Shown: positions 33,547 through 42,112 of the stretch, piece by piece
Position numbering within the stretch: position 1 is the stretch's first letter
Layout of the letters: every line of letters begins with the position of its first letter
NCBI RefSeq assembly: GCF_014646355.1
Contig: NZ_BMNH01000002.1
Coordinates: 422,247-486,246, forward strand
Direction: 5' to 3'
DNA length: 64,000 nucleotides
From: Nonomuraea cavernae
Lineage (GTDB): Bacteria > Actinomycetota > Actinomycetes > Streptosporangiales > Streptosporangiaceae
Position numbers and translations under genes: made by a program
Notes under the pieces: generated by a model
Seen by the model: the letters and a program-made list of their open reading frames with translations, nothing else
The model's database searches: none
Told to the model about the DNA's origin: nothing

Positions 33547-34062
33547 ATGCGACATGTCCGGATCCGGGCTGCTTGTCAGACCGACCTGCCCTCGCTGGTC
33601 GGCGCGCTGGGGCAGGAACCGTACTTCGTCACCCAGCTCGCCCGGCAGCGGGCCGGGCACGGCGTGCTGCTGGTCGCGTGGCAGGCGTTCACCCCGGTCG
33701 GCGACGTGTACCTGTGGCTGGACTCGGCCGAGGAGCCCGAGCTTCGCGACCGGCTGCCGGGCGTGCCGCTCCTGACGCACCTCGAGGTCACGCCCGAGCA
33801 GCGCAACCACCGGATCGGCACCCAGTTGATGGACGCGGCCGAGGCGCGGCTGCGCGATCTCGGCCACTCCCGGGTGGCGCTCGGCGTGGACCTGGACAAC
33901 CACCGCGCACGCTCGTTGTACCGGCGGCTGGGCTACCGCGAGTGGCCGCACCCGCCGGTCCCGACCACCCGCCAGGTGTATCGCGCGGACGGCCGGGTCG
34001 AACAGGTGGCCGACGTGTGCCACATCCTGGTCAAGGACCTGCGCGAGGCCCAGGCCCGTTGA
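33547..34062 (+). CDS. GNAT N-acetyltransferase
   Basis: A 171-residue acetyltransferase. It has VRIRAACQTDLPSLVGALGQ at the start, then PLLTHLEVTPEQRNHRIGTQLMDAAEARLRDLGHSRVALGVDLDNHRARSLYRRLGYRE, which contains the acetyl-CoA loop (RNHRIGT) and the N..A..LY.RLGY motif. Substrate unknown. No clear ribosome site precedes the ATG, so the message may be leaderless or the start may differ. Confidence 0.85.
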   Translation: MRHVRIRAACQTDLPSLVGALGQEPYFVTQLARQRAGHGVLLVAWQAFTPVGDVYLWLDSAEEPELRDRLPGVPLLTHLEVTPEQRNHRIGTQLMDAAEARLRDLGHSRVALGVDLDNHRARSLYRRLGYREWPHPPVPTTRQVYRADGRVEQVADVCHILVKDLREAQAR

Positions 34063-34069
34063 GAGCTCC

Positions 34070-34230
34070 GGGGTCCACCCGTCCAGGCGGCGATCTCCCG
34101 GACCACGACGCGCTGGATCTTGCCTGTGGCCGGGTTTGGGCGGCTCGTCCAGCATCAGCACCTCACGTGGGCGGAACCCGGCCAGCCCGTCGCGGCAGAA
34201 CGCGATCAGCTCCGCGGCGGTCCGGGCGTG
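34070..34230 (-). pseudogene. Remnant of an acyl-CoA ligase (AMP-binding enzyme) C-terminus
   Basis: Read leftward from 34230 one frame gives HARTAAELIAFCRDGLAGFRPREVLMLDEPPK. This matches the C-terminal domain of AMP-forming acyl-CoA ligases (ELIAFCRERLAGFK.PR.V.FVDELP). The reading then shifts frame near 34140: the next frame continues NPATGKIQRVVVREIAAW, containing the catalytic-Lys motif TGKIQR. The order is right but split over two frames, the N-terminal 450 or so residues are absent, and no start is present. It is a decayed fragment next to the GNAT gene. Confidence 0.75.
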
Positions 34231-34233
34231 GAA

Positions 34234-34263
34234 AGGCCCCGGCCGACAGGGCGACCGGGGCCT
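34234..34263. terminator. Terminator hairpin of the small secreted protein gene
   Basis: AGGCCCCGG / CCGGGGCCT, 9-bp perfect arms with a 12-base loop, 14 bases beyond the stop of the leftward gene at 34278. Confidence 0.65.
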
Positions 34264-34277
34264 CGTGGTGCCGGACG

Positions 34278-34661
34278 TCAGTCGGCGCAGATGGCGAAGA
34301 CGCTGATGCCGACGTCACGGTAGGCGTTCTGGCGGCCGATGCCGATCCAGCCGCGCCCGTCATCGGTGGGGAACGAGCCGACCAGGATCGCGTCGTTGCC
34401 CCGGGCCTCGGCCCCGCCGCCCAGGACCCTCTTCGAGCCGGGGCAGTAGAGGGTGCGGCGCTGGAAGTTCGGCACGTTCGCGTTGGGCAGGGTGACGAGC
34501 TGGTAGCCGGGAGGCAGCGCGCCGGCGCGCTGGACCACGGCCGCCGGCGCGGTGTCGGCGGACGTGGCGTTGGCGGACGTGGCGCTGGCCGCGGCCGTCG
34601 TCAGGCACGCGCCGCCGAGAAGGACGGCGAGGGTGAGCGCGGTGGACCTCTTCGAATGCAT
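34278..34661 (-). CDS. Small secreted protein, unknown function
   Basis: A 127-residue exported protein. The signal peptide MHSKRSTALTLAVLLGGACLTTAAASA is followed by a short Ala/Thr-rich stretch and a compact domain: LPPGYQLVTLPNANVPNFQRRTLYCPGSKRVLGGGAEARG...GWIGIGRQNAYRDVGISVFAICAD. The spaced Cys in LYCPGSKRVLGGGA and FAICAD at the end, with GSFPTDDGRGW between, resemble a secreted beta-rich repeat seen in many actinobacterial extracellular proteins. No catalytic site is visible. AGGAG is 4-5 bases before the ATG at 34661. Confidence 0.75.
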   Translation of the reverse strand: MHSKRSTALTLAVLLGGACLTTAAASATSANATSADTAPAAVVQRAGALPPGYQLVTLPNANVPNFQRRTLYCPGSKRVLGGGAEARGNDAILVGSFPTDDGRGWIGIGRQNAYRDVGISVFAICAD

Positions 34662-34876
34662 CGCTCTCCTTACGGTGTTCCCTGACCTCTGCCGGCCTGC
34701 GGACGGCACGCGACCGCCGTTGGTACGGAAGTGATCAGAGAAGCGGGGGTTACACGAAGAGTATCCATGCCATCACTCTCCGTGTCGATAGGCAATCTCG
34801 TGGCCCCGGCGCGGCGGTCGGTCATCCCTGCCCTGGCCGTCGGCGCCCACGGCCTCGTGATCCCGCGCGCGAGCGG

Positions 34877-35929
34877 TCAGTCTTCGCCGGGCCACTCGTG
34901 CAGCGTGAACGGCACCTGTCCGAGCACCTCGGCGACAGCGGCCGCGGCGTAGCCGACGGTGTCGACGGGCAGCCGGTCGAGCGGCCACCAGCGCACCTCG
35001 GAGCACTTGTGCGGCTCCGCGTTGCGCGGCTCGCCCTGCCACTCGCGGGCGACGAAGAACAGGTCGACCCGGTCGGGCGCGCGGTGCATGATGTGCGCGA
35101 AGGTCAGGTCGCGCGGCTCGATGCCGACGCCGAGCTCCTCCCGCGCCTCCCGCACGGCGGCGCGCACGACCGACTCGCCCGGCTCCAGATGGCCCGACGG
35201 CAGGTGCCACCTCCCGTCGGCCCAGCCGGTGCCGGCCCTCCTGCCGAGCAGCACCTCCTCGCCCCGCACGACCAGCACGTGCACGGCCACGACGGCCCGG
35301 AACCGCTCCTCGCCCGCCGGGACCGTCCCACCCACCGGACCGGCCGGAGGTGGCTGATCCAGCAGACCGACCGGACATGGTTGATCCGCTGGACCGGCCG
35401 GAGGTGGCTGATCCACCAGACCGGCAAGGTCGGTCCGGCACGCCAGGTCGGGAGGTGAGGTCTGGCGGCGGTCGAGGGCCTGAGCCCACTTGACGGCCAC
35501 GGCGGCCACCTGGATCAGCTCCTCGCGCAACCGCGCGGCCTCGTCCTCGGCGAACGCCTCCAGGACCTCCTCGTGCAGGATGTGCCGCCAGGTCAGCCGC
35601 CCCGCCGCAACGGCTTCGGCGACCGCCCGCTTGGCCTGGTCGGCGGCGGCCACCGCACCCGCGCGCCCGCCTCCCGCTCCGCCCGGCCCAGCACCGTCAA
35701 CCCCAGCACCGTCAACCCCAGCGCCATCGACCCCTGTACCGTCAATCCCAGGGCCGTCAATCCCAGGGCCGTCAATCCGAAGGCCAGGAGACCCGGCACC
35801 GTCAGGGCCGGTGCCGTCGGGGAACTCCTGGACGCCCCATCGTGCGTCCTGCGCGACCCGCTCCGCCCTCACCTCGGCCAGCACCCTGGCCAGCGAGCCC
35901 GGCACTCCCGCGTCACCGTCGTGTGTCAT
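34877..35929 (-). CDS. MazG-like / Nudix hydrolase fusion protein
   Basis: A 350-residue, two-domain protein. The N-terminal domain (about 10-36 plus 95-156: VLAEVRAERVAQDARWG and WRHILHEEVLEAFAEDEAARLREELIQVAAVAVKW) is all-helical with EExxE acids. It resembles MazG/NTP-pyrophosphohydrolase-like domains. The C-terminal domain is a Nudix hydrolase with a full Nudix box: G246, E252, R260-E261, E264-E265 and G267. Both folds cleave nucleoside polyphosphates, so a two-domain nucleotide-pool cleaner is plausible. Two low-complexity spacers come from in-frame tandem repeats, one splitting the first domain and one between domains. The ATG at 35929 starts MTHDGDAG. Confidence 0.8.
   Translation of the reverse strand: MTHDGDAGVPGSLARVLAEVRAERVAQDARWGVQEFPDGTGPDGAGSPGLRIDGPGIDGPGIDGTGVDGAGVDGAGVDGAGPGGAGGGRAGAVAAADQAKRAVAEAVAAGRLTWRHILHEEVLEAFAEDEAARLREELIQVAAVAVKWAQALDRRQTSPPDLACRTDLAGLVDQPPPAGPADQPCPVGLLDQPPPAGPVGGTVPAGEERFRAVVAVHVLVVRGEEVLLGRRAGTGWADGRWHLPSGHLEPGESVVRAAVREAREELGVGIEPRDLTFAHIMHRAPDRVDLFFVAREWQGEPRNAEPHKCSEVRWWPLDRLPVDTVGYAAAAVAEVLGQVPFTLHEWPGED
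35338..35418. repeat. 27-bp tandem repeat, three units
   Basis: Three units starting GACCGGCCGGAGGTGGCTGA; the middle one has several base changes. They encode nine-residue Asp-Gln-Pro-Pro/Cys-Pro blocks forming the linker between the MazG-like and Nudix domains. Confidence 0.85.
35691..35780. repeat. 15-bp tandem repeat, six units
   Basis: Six units of the type AGCACCGTCAACCCC (the first two identical, later ones diverged to AGGGCCGTCAATCCC). They encode five-residue (G-I/V-D-G-x) blocks inside the N-terminal part of the Nudix fusion protein. Confidence 0.9.
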
Positions 35930-35994
35930 GGGCCCCCAGTGTGCCCGACGCCACCGACGGATGCGGGGCCCGGAAGGAGCGCACACGTAACCGG

Positions 35995-36048
35995 CCGACC
36001 CGAGGCGAACGGGACGCCCCGAGCCGGCCGGCTCGCATCGCGGGTCGG
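35995..36048. terminator. Hairpin downstream of the secreted protein gene
   Basis: Outer arms CCGACCCG (35995-36002) / CGGGTCGG (36041-36048) enclose the palindrome GAGCCGGCCGGCTC (36021-36034). It begins directly after the stop of the leftward gene at 36049. Confidence 0.5.
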
Positions 36049-36537
36049 TCAGAACGGCTGGTTGTCCAGCGTGTTGACCTTGATCGCGGTGATCTTCACC
36101 TGCTGCATCCGGACGGCGGGGGTCCCAACCGGCTTGGTGCACGCGAAGGTCAGCTGCCCTGTGCTCGTGAAGTTGTGCACGACGTTCAGGACGACCGACT
36201 GGGTCGCGTTCGGCGCCAGCGTCACGGCGGCGACGTCGGTGTCGGCGCCGCCTTGGGCGCTGAGGATGCAGGAATAGTTGATCGTCGAGCTCCCCTGGTT
36301 CGCCGCGGAGAGCTTCGCGCTGATCGTGTACGCCCCGCTGGAGAGGAACATGCTGAAGCCGGGGCTGACGGAGTTGGAGTGGACCAGCTCGTTGTTCCAG
36401 CGGCTGATCACCTCCGGTGGTGCCGCCTCGGCCTGGGTCACGTTCCCCGCGAGCAGCGCGCCGGCGGTCACCGCCACCGCCAGCGCGGACAGGCGCAGGC
36501 GGCGTGACCTCGACGGAGCCTTGGAGGGCATGGACAT
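36049..36537 (-). CDS. Secreted beta-sandwich-like protein, unknown function
   Basis: A 162-residue exported protein. The signal peptide [38 protein letters not shown] has an AEA cleavage site near residue 38. The mature part is rich in Ser/Thr/Asn and alternating strands (GAYTISAKLSAANQGSSTINYSCILSA, VTLAPNATQSVVLNVVHNFTSTGQLTFACTK), with two Cys that could form a disulfide. This resembles small secreted immunoglobulin-like proteins of actinomycetes. AGGAG lies 7 bases before the ATG. Confidence 0.75.
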   Translation of the reverse strand: MSMPSKAPSRSRRLRLSALAVAVTAGALLAGNVTQAEAAPPEVISRWNNELVHSNSVSPGFSMFLSSGAYTISAKLSAANQGSSTINYSCILSAQGGADTDVAAVTLAPNATQSVVLNVVHNFTSTGQLTFACTKPVGTPAVRMQQVKITAIKVNTLDNQPF

Positions 36538-36780
36538 GTGATTCTCCTGTTTTCGGTGGATTGGTCCGCGCGATCACGCGGACGAGTGGCACGCCCTGCG
36601 CCGGCCGAGGCGGCTGGCCACCGCAGCGCGTGCACCCCGGCACGTTAACCCGCCGTGTCCGGCCACTTCCGCGCACAAGTGCACGCACTCACCGTGCCGT
36701 TCACCCTTCCGCGCGCGGATCCTGTCGCGTACGCCGCGCGGACCGTTGATTTCCGCACAGACGCTCGATCGGGGGCTTCC

Positions 36781-36794
36781 TATATTTGGCCCTA
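36781..36794 (+). promoter_or_regulatory. Probable leaderless promoter of the TPR protein gene
   Basis: TATATT at 36781-36786 is a good -10 element placed so that transcription would begin at or next to the ATG at 36794. No ribosome site precedes that ATG, which fits a leaderless message. Confidence 0.5.
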
Positions 36795-38212
36795 TGAGCA
36801 CCGACCAGCACGACCTGGCCATGACCGGGGCCGGCGACGCCGCCACCCGTCACTATGACCAGGCGATCGACGACCTGCTGCACTTCAGGGTGGAGGTGGA
36901 CGCCGAGACGACGGCCGCCCTCGCCGAGGCGCCGGACTTCCCGATGGGCAACGTCCTGGCCGCCTACCTCGGGCTGCTCACCACCGAGGCCGAGGACGCG
37001 CGGACGGCCAGGCGGCGGTTCGCCGCCTTCCGGGCCCGGATCGACCACTCCACCCTGCTCCCCCGCGAGCGCGCCCATGTGGAGGCCGTGCAGGCGCTGC
37101 TCGACGGCGACTTCCTCACCTGCGGGAGGCGGCTGGGCATGATCACGGAGCAGCATCCCCGTGACGCGCTGGCCCTGGCCGCGGGTCACCAGATCGACTT
37201 CTTCACCGGCGACGCCCGCTCGCTGCGCGACCGGATCGGCGGCGCCCTCTCCGCCTGGCGCGAGGACGACCGGCACTTCGGCCACGTGCTCGGCATGTAC
37301 GCCTTCGGGCTGGAGGAGGCGGGGCACTACGACAGGTCCGAGGAGGTCGGGCTGCGCGCGGTCGAGCTGAACGCGCGCGACGTGTGGGGCATCCACGCCG
37401 TCGTGCACACGTACGAGATGCAGGGCAGGTTCGGCGAGGGCATCCGCTACCTCGACGCCAGGGTGGACGACTGGTCGACCGGCACGTTCTTCAACGTGCA
37501 CAACTGGTGGCACTACGCGCTGTACGCGCTGGAGGCCGGTGACGTGGCGAGGGCGCTGGCGATCTACGACGCGGTCCTGGCCGCCGGGCGGTCGTCCATG
37601 GAGCTGCTCGACGCCGCCGCCCTGCTCTGGCGGCTGTACCTGGAGGGCTCGGGTCAGCACGAGCGGTGGAGCGCGCTGGCCGAGGGCTGGCCCGCGCTGG
37701 TGGCGGAGCCGTTCTACGCGTTCAACGACATGCACGCGGTCATGTCGTACGTGGGCGCGGGCCGCCTCGCCGACGCCGGCAGGCTGATCGCCGCCCGCGA
37801 GACCTACCTGGCCGAGCCGCGGCCGGGAGTCACCAACCAGGACATGACGGCCCGGGTCGGTCTGCCGGTGTGCCGGGCGCTGGTGGCGTTCGGGCAGGGC
37901 GACCACGACCGGGTCGTGGACCTGCTCTGGCCGATCAGGCACCGGGTCAACGAGTTCGGCGGCAGCCACGCGCAGCGCGACGCGGTCCAGAGGACGCTGC
38001 TGGAGGCGGCGCTCAGGGGTGGCCGCCACGACCTCGCGCGGGTGCTGGTCAGCGAGCGGATCAACGTCCGGCCGTGCAGCCCGTTCAACTGGCTCAAGCA
38101 GGGCGCGCTGGCCGAGGCCGTCGGCGACCGCGCGGCCGCGGCGGCCGCCCGCCTGAGGGCCGGGGAGCTGGTCCGCCAGGCTGGGCCGGGATCTGTCGGA
38201 ACCGGCGGGTAG
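36794..38212 (+). CDS. TTC38-like tetratricopeptide repeat protein
   Basis: A 472-residue, almost wholly helical protein with the layout of the TTC38 family: YDQAIDDLLHFRVEV, HGHQ-like AAGHQIDFFTGDARSLRDRIGGALSAW, GMYAFGLEEAGHYDRSEEVGLRAVELNARDVWGIHAVVHTYEMQGRFGEG, NWWHYALYALEAGDVARALAIYDAV and LLDAAALLWRLYLEG. These proteins have no established enzymatic activity and are thought to be scaffolds. The ATG at 36794 is chosen because the promoter-like TATATT leaves no room for an earlier start. It ends just before the PIG-L deacetylase gene, possibly in one operon. Confidence 0.82.
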   Translation: MSTDQHDLAMTGAGDAATRHYDQAIDDLLHFRVEVDAETTAALAEAPDFPMGNVLAAYLGLLTTEAEDARTARRRFAAFRARIDHSTLLPRERAHVEAVQALLDGDFLTCGRRLGMITEQHPRDALALAAGHQIDFFTGDARSLRDRIGGALSAWREDDRHFGHVLGMYAFGLEEAGHYDRSEEVGLRAVELNARDVWGIHAVVHTYEMQGRFGEGIRYLDARVDDWSTGTFFNVHNWWHYALYALEAGDVARALAIYDAVLAAGRSSMELLDAAALLWRLYLEGSGQHERWSALAEGWPALVAEPFYAFNDMHAVMSYVGAGRLADAGRLIAARETYLAEPRPGVTNQDMTARVGLPVCRALVAFGQGDHDRVVDLLWPIRHRVNEFGGSHAQRDAVQRTLLEAALRGGRHDLARVLVSERINVRPCSPFNWLKQGALAEAVGDRAAAAAARLRAGELVRQAGPGSVGTGG

Positions 38213-38223
38213 TGTTCTCGGAC

Positions 38224-39051
38224 ATGGATCGCCAACTCACTCTCATGGCCGTGCACGCCCACCCCGACGACGAGTGCCTGAGCACCGGCGGCATCCTGGC
38301 GCGCTACACCGGCGAGGGCATCCGCACGGTGCTGGTCACCTGCACCAACGGCGAGCAGGGTGACGGTCCCGGCGGCGTCAAACCCGGCGACCCGGGCCAC
38401 GACGACAAGGCGGTGGCCGAGCTGCGGCTGGCCGAGCTGCGCGCGTCGGTGCGGCATCTGGGCATCGACCACCTCGAGCTGCTCGGCTACCGCGACTCCG
38501 GCATGGACGGCTGGGAGACCAACCACCATCCCGACGCCTTCGCCAACGTGCCCGTCGACACGGCCGCCGCCCGGCTCGGCGCGTTGATGGAGCGCTACCG
38601 GCCCCAGGTGGTGGTGACCTACGACGAGACGGGCGGCAGCGGCTACGGTCACCCCGACCACGTGCAGACCCACCGCGTCGCCGTGGCGGCGGCCGAGGCG
38701 ACGGGCATCCCCGACAAGCTCTACTACACCGCCATCCCCCGGTCGGCGATCAAGCGGATGTTCGAGCACATGCGCGACAGCGGCGTCGACCTCGGCGTCG
38801 ACTTCGAGCCGTCCGACGACTTCGGCACCCCTGACGAGCTGGTGACCACCCTGGTCGACGTCGCCCCCTACGTCGATCACAAGCTCGAGGCGCTGCGGGC
38901 CCACGCCAGCCAGGGCGACAACATCTTCCTGCTGCGCCTGCCCAAGGAGGCCCAGCACCAGGCGTTCGCCAACGAGGCGTTCACCCGGGTCCGGTCCCGG
39001 GTCGACGCCCCGGCCCACGAGCACGACCTGTTCGCGGGGCTGCGCGGCTGA
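38224..39051 (+). CDS. PIG-L family deacetylase, mycothiol conjugate amidase/MshB-like
   Basis: A zinc N-deacetylase of 275 residues. Metal and catalytic motifs are [16 protein letters not shown] (His/Asp-Asp) and [12 protein letters not shown] (third zinc His). The length and the [14 protein letters not shown] stretch are typical of the Mca/MshB group, which acts on mycothiol conjugates or GlcNAc-inositol in actinobacteria. Whether this is the main Mca or a paralogue for another GlcNAc compound cannot be decided here. The ATG lies 11 bases after the stop of the TPR gene. Confidence 0.85.
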   Translation: MDRQLTLMAVHAHPDDECLSTGGILARYTGEGIRTVLVTCTNGEQGDGPGGVKPGDPGHDDKAVAELRLAELRASVRHLGIDHLELLGYRDSGMDGWETNHHPDAFANVPVDTAAARLGALMERYRPQVVVTYDETGGSGYGHPDHVQTHRVAVAAAEATGIPDKLYYTAIPRSAIKRMFEHMRDSGVDLGVDFEPSDDFGTPDELVTTLVDVAPYVDHKLEALRAHASQGDNIFLLRLPKEAQHQAFANEAFTRVRSRVDAPAHEHDLFAGLRG

Positions 39052-39088
39052 GGGCAGAGCGGGGCGCGGTGGCGGGCGGTCTCGTCGT

Positions 39089-39727
39089 TCAGGCGACCGT
39101 CATCGTGACGCTGCCCGGGATCGCGGCGAACGCGTCGCGGAGGCGGGCGGTGAGATCGTCGCGGCTCACGGGGCCGGGCTGGAACGCCCACTCCTCCAGC
39201 GCGCAGTGGAAGGCCGCGACCATCATGTCGAGGGCCAGCCGGGGCCGCAGGTCGTGCGGGTCGGTCAGGCCGAAGCGCTCCCGCAGGATCGTGATCGCGC
39301 CGCGGGTGGTGCGGTCGCAGAACTGCAGCCCGTGCGCGTTCATCGACGGTGTCCGGGCGGCCAGCCGGCGGGTGAGCAGAACACGCTCCGCCCAGCCCTC
39401 GGCGGGCATCCGGTCGAGCGCCGCGAGCAGGGTGTCCTGGAGCAGCGTCAAGAGCGGGCCGCCAGTCGGCCGCCGGGTCTGGAGATCGTCCAGGAAGGCC
39501 GCCCAGAGGTCCTGGGTGGGCGCCATCGCGACGTCTTCCTTGCTGTCGAAGTAACGGAAGAAGGTGCGCTTGGACACCTCGACGGCGGCGCAGAGATCGT
39601 CGAGGGTCGTGCCGTCGAAACCGCGGTCGGTGAAGTGCTCCAGCGCGGTGTCGATCAGCGCCTCGCGGGTGCGGAGCTTCTTGCGCTCGCGCAGTGGCAG
39701 CCTCGCGGGCGGCGTCACGATACTCAC
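39089..39727 (-). CDS. TetR-family transcriptional regulator
   Basis: A 212-residue repressor-type protein. The helix-turn-helix is [50 protein letters not shown] (about 18-67), followed by a variable helical ligand domain. The GTG start at 39727 gives [17 protein letters not shown]. It is divergent from an NADPH:quinone-oxidoreductase-like gene, with a 21-bp palindrome between them. It very probably represses that gene, perhaps in answer to an electrophile or quinone; the ligand is inferred. Confidence 0.9.
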   Translation of the reverse strand: MSIVTPPARLPLRERKKLRTREALIDTALEHFTDRGFDGTTLDDLCAAVEVSKRTFFRYFDSKEDVAMAPTQDLWAAFLDDLQTRRPTGGPLLTLLQDTLLAALDRMPAEGWAERVLLTRRLAARTPSMNAHGLQFCDRTTRGAITILRERFGLTDPHDLRPRLALDMMVAAFHCALEEWAFQPGPVSRDDLTARLRDAFAAIPGSVTMTVA

Positions 39728-39767
39728 GAACCAGAGTGTAGCCGGTACGCGAATGCCTCCTGTAGGT

Positions 39768-39788
39768 TTATGCCACTCAGTGGCATAA
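39768..39788. promoter_or_regulatory. 21-bp perfect palindrome, TetR operator
   Basis: TTATGCCACT and AGTGGCATAA are perfect inverted arms around one C. It lies 24 bases before the oxidoreductase start and 41 bases from the TetR start, so one site could control both. Confidence 0.85.
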
Positions 39789-39811
39789 GCTCCTCGGTAA
39801 AGGTGGACCCC

Positions 39812-40759
39812 ATGCGTGCTCTGCTCGTCGACCGTTCCGTTCCAGGCGGCCTGCGGCTCGGTGAGGCACCGGACCCCGTCCCCGCTCCGAACCAGGCCCT
39901 GGTACGGGTGACGGCGACCTCGCTCAACTACGGCGAGGTCGCGTTCGGCATCCGGAACGCCCCGCAGGGGACCATCCTCGGCTGGGACGCCGCGGGGATC
40001 GTCGAACGCGCCGCCGCGGACGGGTCCGGCCCGGCCCCCGGCACACGGGTGGTCACGCTGGCCGCCGACGGAGCCTGGGCCGAACTCCGCGCCGTCGACA
40101 CCGATCTCATGGGCGCCGTGCCCCAGGAGGCCGACCTCGGCGCGATCAGCACCGTTCCGGTGGCGGGCGCCAGCGCGCTCCGCGCGCTCCACCGGCTCGG
40201 TCCGATCCTCGGCAGACGCGTGCTGGTCACGGGCGCGACCGGCGGAGTCGGGCGGTACGCCGTGCAGCTCGCCCACCTCGGCGGAGCCCAGGTGGTGGCC
40301 TCCACCGGCGACCCGGCCGCGCACGGTGAGAGCCTGCGAGAGCTCGGCGCGGACGAGGTCGTGTCCGGGCCGCACGCGGTCACCGAGCCCGTGGACGGCG
40401 TGCTGGACCTGGTCGGCGGTGACCAGCTGGTGTCGGCGTACGACCGGCTGGCCGGGGGCGGCACCCTGGTCACCGTCGGGCACGCGGCCGACAGCGGCGA
40501 GAGCTTCCCGGCCGGGGCCTTCTCCGGTGGCCATGAGCGGCACGATCGCTCGATCGTCACCTTCTTCCTGCTCGCCTGCCGGAACCTGGCGCCCGACCTG
40601 ACCTGGCTGGCGGGTGGCGTCGCCGCCGGTCGGCTGACCCCGCGCATCTCATGGCGGGGCTCCTGGCGTGAGGCCGCCAAGGCGACCGAGGCCCTGCTCG
40701 GCCGCCGCCTGCACGGCAAGGCGGTCTTGGAGATCGAGTCCGATCCCAAGATCGCCTAG
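39812..40759 (+). CDS. NADPH:quinone oxidoreductase-like MDR enzyme
   Basis: Zinc-free medium-chain dehydrogenase of 315 residues. It has [12 protein letters not shown] near 40, [10 protein letters not shown], and the nucleotide-binding [25 protein letters not shown] (about 144-170), with [10 protein letters not shown] later. It lacks the structural zinc Cys set of alcohol dehydrogenases. The substrate is probably a quinone or conjugated carbonyl. AAAGGTGG lies before the ATG. Control by the divergent TetR protein is likely. Confidence 0.9.
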   Translation: MRALLVDRSVPGGLRLGEAPDPVPAPNQALVRVTATSLNYGEVAFGIRNAPQGTILGWDAAGIVERAAADGSGPAPGTRVVTLAADGAWAELRAVDTDLMGAVPQEADLGAISTVPVAGASALRALHRLGPILGRRVLVTGATGGVGRYAVQLAHLGGAQVVASTGDPAAHGESLRELGADEVVSGPHAVTEPVDGVLDLVGGDQLVSAYDRLAGGGTLVTVGHAADSGESFPAGAFSGGHERHDRSIVTFFLLACRNLAPDLTWLAGGVAAGRLTPRISWRGSWREAAKATEALLGRRLHGKAVLEIESDPKIA

Positions 40760-40796
40760 TGATATCGACGGTGGGGGACCAGTAAACTCACGCCTC

Positions 40797-41057
40797 ATGC
40801 GTGTCCTATTTCTCACCTTTGGGTGCATCATGCTGGCTGTGAGCCTCTATTACTGCGCAGGGGGAATCGACACCATTGAGGAAGACCTTCAGCGGGCGCA
40901 GATCTTCGCGATGGTCGGCATCGGGCTGATGGTCGGCGGGGCGGCGTGCGCATCCGCCGAGCGCCGGAGCGCGGTGGCTCTCCCACCTCCCCAGCCCCCC
41001 TTTCCTTATCACCAGGCCCCGCAGAACTACCCCAATCCCCCTTATCCTCCGGCCTAG
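40797..41057 (+). CDS. Small membrane protein with proline-rich tail
   Basis: An 86-residue protein with two membrane segments (MRVLFLTFGCIMLAVSLYYCAGG and IFAMVGIGLMVGGAACA), a short loop between, and a Pro/Tyr/Gln-rich tail (PPPQPPFPYHQAPQNYPNPPYPPA). No family recognised. It starts at the only ATG that gives a clean first helix. It lies between the oxidoreductase and kinase genes. Confidence 0.6.
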   Translation: MRVLFLTFGCIMLAVSLYYCAGGIDTIEEDLQRAQIFAMVGIGLMVGGAACASAERRSAVALPPPQPPFPYHQAPQNYPNPPYPPA

Positions 41058-41085
41058 ACGGCGGCGACCGGCGGAGAGGCGGGCG

Positions 41086-42099
41086 ATGATCGCGGTCCTG
41101 GGCGAGTGCGTGGCGGACGCCTTCGCCGATCGACGGCCGGGCGTGGACGACTCACGACCCGCCGCGCGGCCCTCACGAGTCGGCGTGGAGGCGCCCGGCC
41201 CCGGCGGTGACGCGGCGCGCTCCGCCGGGCTGGGGTTGCGGGTGTTTCCAGGGGGCGGGCCGGCGAACACGGCGGTGGCCCTGGCGCGGCTCGGCGGCCA
41301 GGCGCGGTTCTTCGGGCGGATCTCGGGTGACGTGTTCGGCGGGTTGTTCCGCGGGCATCTGGCCTCGTCGGGGGTGGACCTGTCGGGCTGTGTGGACGCC
41401 GAGGAGCCGAGTGCGCTCGCGGTGGCGTCGCTCGACGAGCACGGGCAGGCCGGATACCGCTTCTACGCCGAGGGCGCCGCCGACTGGCGATGGTCGCCGG
41501 AGGAGCTGGGCTCACGTGACCTGGCCGGGGTGTCGTGCCTGCACACGGGCTCCCTGGCGCTGGTGAGGGAGCCGGGGCGGGACGCGGTGGAGTCGTTCGC
41601 GGCCGCCGCCGCGGAGCGCCTGACCGTCTCGATCGACCCCAACGTCCGGCCCAGCCTGGCGAGACGCGAGGACTACCAGATGGCGCGCTGGTGCGGCGTG
41701 GCCGACGTCCTCAAGCTGAGCGAGGAGGATCTGGCCTTCCTGTCGCCCGGGGAGCCGGTGGAGCGGGTCTGCGACGCCTGGCACGAGGCGGGCGCTCGCC
41801 TGATCGTGGTCACCAGGGGCGCGTCCGGGGCGCTGGTGTCGCTGGCCGGAGCACGGGCGGAGGTGGCGGCGCCCGAGGTGACCGTCGTGGACACGGTCGG
41901 CGCGGGTGACGCGTTCACCGCGGGGCTGCTGCACCGGCTGGACGAGCGCGGGCTGCTCGGCGGGCGGCTGGATCGGCTCGACCTGGCCACGGCCGCCGAG
42001 GCCGCCTCGTTCGCCGCCCGGGTCGCCGCGCTGACCTGCGCGGTGGCCGGCGCCGACCCGCCGTGGGCGCACCAGCTCATCGAGCCCCCGGCTCGCTGA
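41086..42099 (+). CDS. PfkB-family carbohydrate kinase (fructokinase-like)
   Basis: A 337-residue sugar kinase of the ribokinase/PfkB family. It has GECVADAF at the start, the sugar-binding GGGPANTAVALARLG, IDPNVRPSLA in the middle and the catalytic/anion-hole motif DTVGAGDAFTAGLL near the end, whose Asp is the base. An extra 25-residue loop (DDSRPAARPSRVGVEAPGPGGD) lies near residues 21-43. Expected reaction is ATP-dependent phosphorylation of a sugar, most likely a ketohexose. GGAGAGG lies upstream of the ATG. Confidence 0.9.
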   Translation: MIAVLGECVADAFADRRPGVDDSRPAARPSRVGVEAPGPGGDAARSAGLGLRVFPGGGPANTAVALARLGGQARFFGRISGDVFGGLFRGHLASSGVDLSGCVDAEEPSALAVASLDEHGQAGYRFYAEGAADWRWSPEELGSRDLAGVSCLHTGSLALVREPGRDAVESFAAAAAERLTVSIDPNVRPSLARREDYQMARWCGVADVLKLSEEDLAFLSPGEPVERVCDAWHEAGARLIVVTRGASGALVSLAGARAEVAAPEVTVVDTVGAGDAFTAGLLHRLDERGLLGGRLDRLDLATAAEAASFAARVAALTCAVAGADPPWAHQLIEPPAR

Positions 42100-42112
42100 A
42101 CCGGGTGGCGGG

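Noticed and set aside
35691..35780. Possible CRISPR-like array
   Set aside because: Units are directly adjacent with no spacers and encode an in-frame peptide repeat; no cas genes are present.
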